Shown here piece by piece: positions 56,423-64,000 of a DNA stretch of 64,000 bases. The position numbers and the translations under genes were made by a program. The stretch is from Perca fluviatilis. Lineage: Eukaryota; Chordata; Actinopteri; Perciformes; Percidae. Position 1 is the stretch's first letter, and each line of letters opens with the position of its first letter. The stretch lies in NCBI RefSeq assembly GCF_010015445.1, contig NC_053118.1, positions 20,139,437 to 20,203,436 of the forward strand. Direction: 5' to 3'. The notes under the pieces are model-generated. The model was not told the origin of the DNA and made no database searches. It was given only the letters and a program-made list of their open reading frames with translations.

Positions 56423-58190
56423 AGTTAGTAGGAGACCTGCATTCATTTTGACAGGCTGTTATGTTACTAAGGCTATCGCACACACACATTCCGTTCTATG
56501 TTGAGCTTCACTGGTGTGCTCTCTCTCTTTTTCGCGCTCACTCAATTGCACACATATAGCTTATATAGCCTATATATTTTTTTAAAGATCCAGGACAATT
56601 CATAAAACATTTGGGGCTGTAGCTTCGGACGCCCAGGCCTAACAACGCCACTGCTTCTAAATGAAAATATGGTTTTGTAGCTGCGTTCTGGCCATAGGTT
56701 GAATTAGGTATACATGAGAAGAAGACACAGTCACTGACTTTGTCCCAGATTTCACTGTTGTAGGTTTCATTGCATTGGTCCAAGAGCCTTTGGGTTCTGT
56801 CACAAATAATTAACCTCAGAGTGTAAATTACCCTATTTTGTTTGTGATGACTCAAATTTAGGTCAGGTTTACAAAATAAAAGGATTGCTTTTGGGCAAAC
56901 TGAAGTGTATGTAGTCCGACAGCATTTTCTTTACAGTACACAAAGCCAAGGACACATTTTTTCTTCCACACTGACCTTAACAATATAGGGAATAGTCATT
57001 ACGTGTTTCGCTGTGGTTCATCTTTCGTGTGTTTGGCTGCTGGCAGAAGAAATAGTTGTAACAGAGACACTAGATGGCATTTCCATAACATTGCAAATAC
57101 TTCACGAGTTATCTTAATTAATTAAGACATTATACAACACATCTGGCTTCTAGAAATTTTAAACTGACTCAGAACTAAATTGCTGTTGGCTCAACAGGCC
57201 TCTCTCCATCTGAGCCATGTCAGCGACACTTATGCTCACAAATGTGGGTTTGCTTAAGGACCCCCTTGCTGTCTTTACACTGCTTTATACCTCTATTTGG
57301 CTTGCTATTGCTGCCAACAATAACTACTGTAGCTTGTTTCAAACATCTTGTTTTTCAACCACACAATGCTTGCCAAGATCTTTGACTCACAGAGCAGTTA
57401 AAGGGTTTAGGGAGGCGAGGACTGACAGAGACAGCGTGGTGGTGACCTCAGACCCGGGCTGCAGCATGCTGATGTCATACCCTCTCTCCTTATCTTTGGG
57501 GGGAGAGTGAGGGTGAGGGACTGTGGCCAAACTAGGAAATGGTTAAGAAGTTTTATTTAGTGGTGTCAGATGGTGCAGTCTTGAAACAATGTTGAGACAA
57601 TGTTAAAGGATAGGGCTTCCATTTTATTTGTTAATCTCATCAAATTCCATGAAAAGACCAAAACCAACTATGTTTGTCCATTTCTCACAGTTTGTTAACT
57701 TCCCTTCCCTTCCCACGCTGTCTGTGGCACTCAGCCATAAACCCATCAGTTTACTGAAGATGTCATTTTTTTAAAGGGGTAACAACGACATTGCTTCATT
57801 TTTCAAAAAGGTGCGAACTAATTTCCTAAAACAGCCAGGCACTGTAGTTTTTAATAAATGTAATTCAAACATGAGTAAATAGAGCATTTGTTGGGGACTA
57901 TTTTCAGCAGCGGAGTAATACACACTTGCACTAGTCTCTAGGTGCACTAGACCGGAAGAAGTTTGCTAAATAAGTTTGTGGTGTCTTGTAATCCCATGTG
58001 GAATGGGCCAAATGTTTGGCATGACACAGAAATACAATTAAACTAACATACTAACTTACTAACTATATTATTAGTTATATATATTTTTTAATTTAATAAA
58101 TAATTTCAAATTTGTTCATTTTTTTATTAGATAGTTTACAGTGGACATGTAGAGAGGGGGGACATGTAACCCAGTGCAACAGTGTGTGGT
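56420..58190. other. tppp: Non-coding spacer within presumed tppp first intron
   Basis: No exon, RNA gene or named element was recognised in this stretch. Open frames are short and unsupported. Confidence 0.4.
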
Positions 58191-58199
58191 TCATTAGGG

Positions 58200-58510
58200 C
58201 TAACTAACAATTTCTTTTTTATCTTCAGATTTTTGATCAATAAATCAATAATTTGGACTATAAAACATACGAAAAACAGTTTAACTTGTCTTTCCCTATT
58301 TCATCGAGACCAATGTGAGGTCATCAAATGTCTTGTTTTGTTTGACCAACAAAATCCCAAAACATCATTCATTCATCAAATTTGAGGAGCTTGAACCATC
58401 AAATGCTTGCCATTTTTGCTTGAAAGATGACCGATGATGAGACAAAAGTTGCCAATTAATTTTCTGTCAATCGAATACTCTATTAATTTAATAATCAGTG
58501 CAGCTCTATG
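58200..58510. mobile_element. Probable MITE copy
   Basis: It contains ATCAATAAATCAATAATTTG, an AAATGTCTTGTTTTGTTTG segment and ends TTTAATAATCAGTGCAGCTCT. The same blocks appear at 14945-15190 and 59845-60140, in varying orientation. Confidence 0.45.
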
Positions 58511-58793
58511 GCTCACTGATGTGTTTAATAGTTTTAGGCCAATAATGGGGGTATGGAACAGAGGATAGTCACTAGTATAAGTAGTAGAAAGCTGGCAGAC
58601 ATGGTGTACTATTATGGAGATCAGTCTTGAGCACACTGTGGGGCTTCAGTGGTCTCTGTTTTACCTTTGGATTGACTGACACCGTCACATTACTGAGCAG
58701 CTGCCTGGAAAGGACACTGATAGATAGAAAGCAGATGGGATCTCTGCATGCCCACTGACCACGATGGAGGAGTAGGCCTCTGTTAAACACTCT

Positions 58794-58851
58794 CTCTCAC
58801 ACACACACACACACACACATACACACACATACACACACACACACACACACA
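58794..58851 (+). repeat. (CA)n microsatellite, interrupted
   Basis: CA units interrupted by CATA at three places. Confidence 0.95.
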
Positions 58852-59844
58852 TACTCACTCTGACAACAGTTTTGTCAGTTAAACACCATTTGCAAAACTA
58901 ACATTTTGGTATTTCAGCCTGCATATTGTCTACTAGCTGATCGCCTCCCTTGAGAATGAATAGAATGTTCCAGCCATGGCTGCGTATTGTTGCTATGAAT
59001 AGAAGCAGTTCAAAATGGGTCAATTTATGGTTAAAGCACTCATCTGTGCAATGTATTGCCAGAAGGCAAGTGTATGTAAGCATGCTGTCATCCAGTCACA
59101 GATTTGTCTCTGGAGATCTGCCCTTAACCAAACGGCTTCTCGTTGTGGCAAAGTGGGGCAGAAAAAAAGGCACAGGAAAAAACTGTTCTACGATGATGGT
59201 GAGCAGTTATGTATCAGAGTAGGAATTTTGCCAAAAACACCAATTGGTAAAGTACAGCTTCACAGCACCAAATGGTCTCTATACATTGTCTATACAGTTT
59301 TTAATAATACAATTAAAAAAGCTCTTTCAGAGAACTACATTTCCTTTCATCTCAGTATGTGTTCTACTTCAGGCCACTGAACTGTGTTAATGACCTCTCT
59401 CTCATGTATTTAAACATGAAGTGGTTTGAGGAGGCCTGTTGTACTGAGGACTTGGACACTTGAAACCACAGACAATGAATTGGATGAGGAGAGTAAAAAG
59501 ATTCCTTTGTTTCACAATGATTTAGCTGCTGTCATTAAAGCACAAAGGAAAACACACTGCAAGTAGCTACTCTATTTGAAAGGATGTGGATCCCCACTGA
59601 AAGTAAAGTTAATAATGATGGAACCTCAGTCTGGGAATTACAGGAACATACAAAGCAGATATTACTCTGCTTTGTGTTTCCATGTGATGTAGGTTATTAT
59701 GTAGGTAGGTAATTGTAATACAATGTTTTCTTTTATTTGCATTACAGTATAATTCTTTTGATTATAAATTAGTAAACCGCTCCACATAAACATAACTGTA
59801 CTTGATTAAAACAAATGCGTGATCTAAATAGAGTGTGATGTAAT

Positions 59845-60140
59845 TAGAGCTTAAACACTTGATGAATTGATTAGTCTAAGGACAGAAAATGAATTACCAA
59901 CAATTTTAATAATCAATTAATTGTTTGCCTATTTTCATGCAAACATGCCAAATATTCTCATGTTCCAGCCACTCAAATGTCATGATTTGCAGCTTCTCTG
60001 TTTTATATTATCTACAATTGAATATGTTTTGAGTATCTGACTGTTGGTCAACATTTTATAGACTAAAGAACCCCACTGATTAATTACTATTTAAAGTAAT
60101 TGTTACTTTACTAGCCCTTGATATCATTGAATCAGTTCCA
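59845..60140. mobile_element. Probable MITE copy
   Basis: It shares with 58200-58510 and 14945-15190 the AATAATCAATTAATTG segment and the layout with AGCTTCTCTGTTTTATATT. Boundaries are approximate. Confidence 0.4.
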
Positions 60141-60149
60141 TGAAAAAAA

Positions 60150-61440
60150 CATCATTTTTAAAGTAGGGCTATATAATGGCATCAATCTCCCAATGTGTCC
60201 TTTTCCCAAGTATGTGATGGTTATAAGGGCTGCATTAAATACATTTTAAATAACTTTTGAGCTTGGCTTAAAAAAATTTTTTCTTTATTTTTCTTTTTTC
60301 TAAGTATAGTTTGGAGTATGCTACTATGGATTAGTGCAGCAAATGGATTTTGATTTTCCAAAACTCCTTGTGTGATATGTAAATACGTTTTACATTTGTA
60401 CTTTATCGGTGGTATGTAGGCCTATACTTGAGAAATAAAACATTGAGGCTTCAACAGCGTCAATAACTCTATCTGGATTGTCTTGGCCTGACGCCTCGAT
60501 GACATAGGACTACAAAACCCCATGCCATCAATAGTGGTACTCTGCGATGTCACCATGCGTGTATGTGTGAAGAAATGGGCCTGGGTCAGACAGAGAAGCC
60601 ATATTGGACAATGGGTTCCCAGTGTCTGTTGCTCTGAATGACATTATTCATAGACATTAATAATCTCTTCTTTCCCCCCTAAGAATGGACATTCTGATTA
60701 TAATGGCTTTATGCAGTTTCAATCTTGGAACTTTTGTACCCATTTAAGTGTCGACTGTACTTAGCAAGGTCACATTTGTAATTGTTGGTCACGGGGTCGT
60801 GGAAACAAAACCCTTCGCTTTACACGGTGCCACTGGGGGTGAGTGAAAGCACTTTATTGGTGACTTGGTGGACTTGCTTGAAACTTTGCTAGCTGGAGCA
60901 GACAGTTTGGTCCACGGGACACAGCATCTCTCTCTGGTTTGCATCTTGTTTAAAGTGTAATTACTGGTTTTAGAGACTTTGTTGGGGTGTACTTTGCCAT
61001 GGCAACACACTTACTTTAAGGATGCTGAGCTAGGTATGGGAACAGCTGAAAGGTGAGCAGACCACCATCACTTGCTACAAATATAGATCAGGGTTACATT
61101 TTCTAAATGTAAGAATAGGCTTTTTTGTACGGCAGTAATGTGACCTTAATGAATAATGACTAATAGAAGCATTTCAGATGTGGTTCAAGTGTGAGGCTGA
61201 GTTAAGAAGGTTAAATGATTCTGTTCTGTGCATAGAAATGCAGGTCAGGATGATGTCAGACTGAATGAAATCATCTGAAGCAAGAGAGGGAAGCAAAGTT
61301 GTTGCTCAGCATGCAAATCCAATAACTAACACACACATGTTATCTGGAAGTCATTTGGTATTAATTATTAAAAGGATTTTGTTCTTGTTCCTTTTTAAGC
61401 TGTAGTTATTATTCCCTCCACTCTGAAGGTTTACTTTGAA
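60150..61440. other. Non-coding spacer upstream of tppp coding exons
   Basis: No exon, RNA gene or named mobile element was recognised in this stretch. Confidence 0.4.
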
Positions 61441-61446
61441 TGTAGC

Positions 61447-61448
<2 letters not shown>

Positions 61449-61543
<95 letters not shown>
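61449..61543 (+). repeat. (TG)n microsatellite
   Basis: About 47 uninterrupted TG units about 220 bp before the first coding exon of tppp. Confidence 0.97.
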
Positions 61544-61544
<1 letters not shown>

Positions 61545-61826
61545 AGACTGGATTAGACATTATGTCATAAATAATTGTGTTATTATTGGAGCATGATTAA
61601 AGAGTGACAAGGACAAGAGTGGAATATGGTACTTTTTATTGAGATGTGTTAATTGTTTAAATTTGTATTCTTTTTTTTATTAATCCTTCCACTTTCTGGC
61701 ACTCACATATGTACAGACACATCTCACAGCATTCACCTCCATTCTCATCTTTTCCGCAGCACAAAGAGAAAACAAAAGTCAGCTAATCCAAGCACTGCAC
61801 AGAAGGAACCAAATTCCTGCACAAGC

Positions 61827-62759
61827 ATGGCAAACCAGAAGTAAGTTTTTAGAACTCATGTTATGAGCCTTCACCTCACATTTTGTGTCTCTTGGTTCTC
61901 AACTTGTGCGCCTTTTGAATTCCACAGAGATCTATTTATATTCTTCACCTCTCCGCCAGAACACGCAAGACATCTGCCCATTCAAAGGCAGTGTGAGCAC
62001 AGAAACACACCTCTGGGTCTAATCGTGCCTGTAACACAGAAGTATCTCACAAAAAAGGGACAGCCAAAGACAAATTAGCAAGCTGTGTCTTGACCTGCCC
62101 TGTTTGTCCGTTGCAAATTCTTGCAGAACAGGGTTAGATTAGATGTATCTCTGCCAAAAAAAAAAAAAAAAAGCCTTGGTGTACAGGCTGTGATGAAATG
62201 TCCTTTTCTCTTGTATGTGTTGATTTGGATCAATTCCACAAGCTTTTCCTGTAAATCTTGATAAGAATAATGTAATGTTGTTACTCGATATACAGCCAAC
62301 AGGACCTCTAGTATTCTGTTTATTCAGTTGTTTGGTTCAAAAGAGTGGCTTCAGTGCAATCTATGATGTACACCTCTTACATCACATGGACAATCAAAAT
62401 AAGTTGTATTTTTCCCCCTTCAGAGACAACATAGACGACTTTAAAGTCCAGACAGCCAAGCATCCTAACATGGGCTCGGCCCCTTTACGGCCGCACAGTG
62501 AACAGTCTAAAGACCGGTTGTCCAAGAGGCTTTCAACTGAGTCTAATGGGACCAGTGAAGGAGGTGTGGGCTCGTCCACACCAGTGGAGGTGACTGCTTT
62601 GGAGGAGTCTTTTCGCCGCTTCGCTATCCACGGTGACACTCGCGCTACCGGCAAGGACATGCACGGAAAGAACTGGTCCAAGCTCTGCAAGGACTGTGGC
62701 GTGATTGACGGCAAGAACATCACCCTCACTGATGTGGACATCGTCTTCAGCAAAGTCAA
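61827..62759 (+). CDS. tppp: TPPP/p25-alpha, first two coding exons (partial)
   Basis: Coding exons: 61827-61840 (14 bp, MANQ plus part of Lys5; the exon itself starts at 61760 after TTTTCCGCAG) and 62424-62759. They give 116 codons plus two bases, then the donor AA|GTAAG, so the protein continues off the window. TPPP (p25-alpha) is a brain/oligodendrocyte protein that binds and bundles microtubules and supports tubulin acetylation. The core domain begins about residue 65 with [14 protein letters not shown], followed by [13 protein letters not shown] and [20 protein letters not shown], nearly identical to human. The [13 protein letters not shown] segment in the tail marks TPPP rather than the shorter TPPP3. 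The N-terminal stretch [19 protein letters not shown] is unlike the human TPPKSP region. The longer frame opening at 62275 is intron read-through. Confidence 0.93.
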
Positions 62760-64000
62760 GTAAGAAAGGCAATTTAAACCTATTTGAGCTGCCTTTCATT
62801 GTCTAAAGGTCTGTTAATCTTCCAACATCTGAGCCAGAGTCTTGTAACAGGCATGCCATTACAGGATTCTTTTACAACATAGTGTAACTGTTGCAGCTGC
62901 AGAGATGACTACAGGCTTAGTCACCCAGATCAGCATGCCCAAAAGGCCACTAAAGTGGTTTGAAAATGGTAGCATTGTGGTTGTTAAGAACACAGAAGTA
63001 GAGAGGAAAACTGTCTCTAGACTGCACTGTAGGAACGTTTTTATTCTATTTCATAAGTGCTCAGAATTAAATCACTGGCATGGTCTTTAGCACGAGTAAA
63101 ACAGGCACCAACTGTATTTATAACACCTAATTAAGGTGTCAACTGTTTCATTAGTGTCTGCACTAACGAAACATTAAAGGAATACGCCACCGTTTGTTGA
63201 AATAGGGCTTAACACGGTCTCCCCTAGCTGTAGATAGGTGGGCCAACACATTTTTTGTGCATGCATTCTTTTAGTCCGGTGCAACACCGGCTGCGCCGCC
63301 GCTAGTTAGCTTAGCGCACTGAATGGAATCCTATGTTGCCGGTTAGCATGTTGTGAGTAAAAGTGAGCCATCAAAAGACAAAAAAACAACCTAATTACTT
63401 GCACTGAGACAAAAAATGCATTGTCCCACCTGTCTACAGCCAGGGTAGACCGTGATAAGCCCTATTTTAACAAACGGTGGCATATTCCTTGAAGCAAACA
63501 ATGTTTGTCAAACTAAAATTAGCATAGCATTAATGAGACAACTCTATGGTAAATATTTTTGTAGTTATTAAATTCCGTTTTTTCAGGCAGTGTTTTGGAA
63601 GATGCCTTTCTTTCTTAAATTAAATTGGCTCTTCTGAAGCTGTCCATCAGAAGAGGCAGGCAGAGTAAGAGGCCAGGATGGCTCATCCTGTATCTCCTTG
63701 GGCCAGATTGATTCATCCTTTACTGCCTGATTTAAGTGAAGTCGAATCTAATAATAAGCTGTGACCTGAATATTATTTAGCTAAAGAATAAAGGCAGTTT
63801 ATCTGTATAGCTGTGCTTAGGTTTAACTAGGGTTTTGAGTGTATTTGGGCTGATAACATTGACAGATGAGTGCAGATATTTTCCGCACCACATTAAGTGC
63901 TGGTATTGTTATAGTATTGGGCACATACAGTAAGGTGACACAGAAGAAAGCTGGTGTAGAAAAGGACAGGGCTTTTACAAAGTGGGTTTGTATGTTTTTT
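62760..64000 (+). other. tppp: tppp intron after coding exon 2 (runs off the window)
   Basis: The sequence after the donor at 62760 contains one mobile element and no further exon of the p25-alpha domain. The next exon (expected to begin GK-S-RTITF-like) is beyond the window. Confidence 0.75.
63174..63491. mobile_element. MITE with 35-bp inverted ends in tppp intron
   Basis: The left end AAGGAATACGCCACCGTTTG (from 63178) matches the reverse complement of 63453-63490 over about 35 bp (GAATA-GCCACCGTTTGTT-AAATAGGGCTTA). The left border is TTAA; the right border is TGAA, one change from TTAA. The body is about 310 bp and non-coding, and contains GCTAGTTAGCTTAGC. Confidence 0.8.

Noticed and set aside
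62275..62423. Upstream start for the tppp exon frame
   Set aside because: The segment is intron ahead of the acceptor CTTCAG at 62423; the 14-bp coding exon at 61827 joins in frame and gives a sensible N-terminus.

Overview
The window is nuclear DNA of a ray-finned fish, most likely a percomorph teleost. Genes are split by GT-AG introns, long CA/TG arrays are frequent, and the mobile-element load (Rex3/RTE retrotransposon, L1 3' end, many short inverted-repeat elements with TTAA-type ends) is typical of teleosts. No bacterial, organellar or viral segment was seen. The species cannot be named from the sequence.

Six protein-coding genes were assembled exon by exon. From left to right they are: nkd2 (minus strand, first three coding exons only, the rest lying beyond the left edge); trip13 (minus, 13 coding exons, 423 aa); brd9 (plus, 17 exons, 672 aa); zdhhc11 (plus, 10 coding exons, 410 aa); a beta-tubulin gene (minus, 4 exons, 445 aa); and tppp (plus, first two coding exons, running off the right edge). 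The order and orientation nkd2-trip13-brd9-zdhhc11-tppp mirrors human 5p15.33 (TPPP-ZDHHC11-BRD9-TRIP13-NKD2). The beta-tubulin gene is the one member I do not know from the human block.

Layout: 1-21166 is nkd2 intron filled with mobile elements and microsatellites. It includes an 0.88 kb foldback element and a DNA transposon (15920-18053) carrying a 5'-truncated Rex3 copy with a 13-bp target-site duplication. 21552-25660 is intergenic with nothing recognisable. 25677-31090 is trip13, and 31091-31295 is a short bidirectional promoter shared with brd9. 31296-38670 is brd9, and 39260-43087 is zdhhc11. 43088-45495 is spacer with a repeat, and 45496-47731 is the tubulin gene with a TATA/GC/CCAAT promoter. 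47922-61759 is a large spacer between the divergent tubulin and tppp genes, holding two long diverged inverted copies of one sequence (48380-48896 and 53653-54262). 61760-64000 is the start of tppp and its next intron.

The genes are not an operon and act in separate processes: Wnt/Dishevelled antagonism (nkd2), HORMA-protein remodelling in meiosis and mitosis (trip13), chromatin remodelling (brd9), protein S-palmitoylation (zdhhc11), microtubule structure (tubulin) and microtubule bundling (tppp). The last two share a cytoskeletal theme, but nothing here shows functional coupling. I found no convincing new protein system. The strongest unexplained structure is the inverted sequence pair between the tubulin and tppp promoters.
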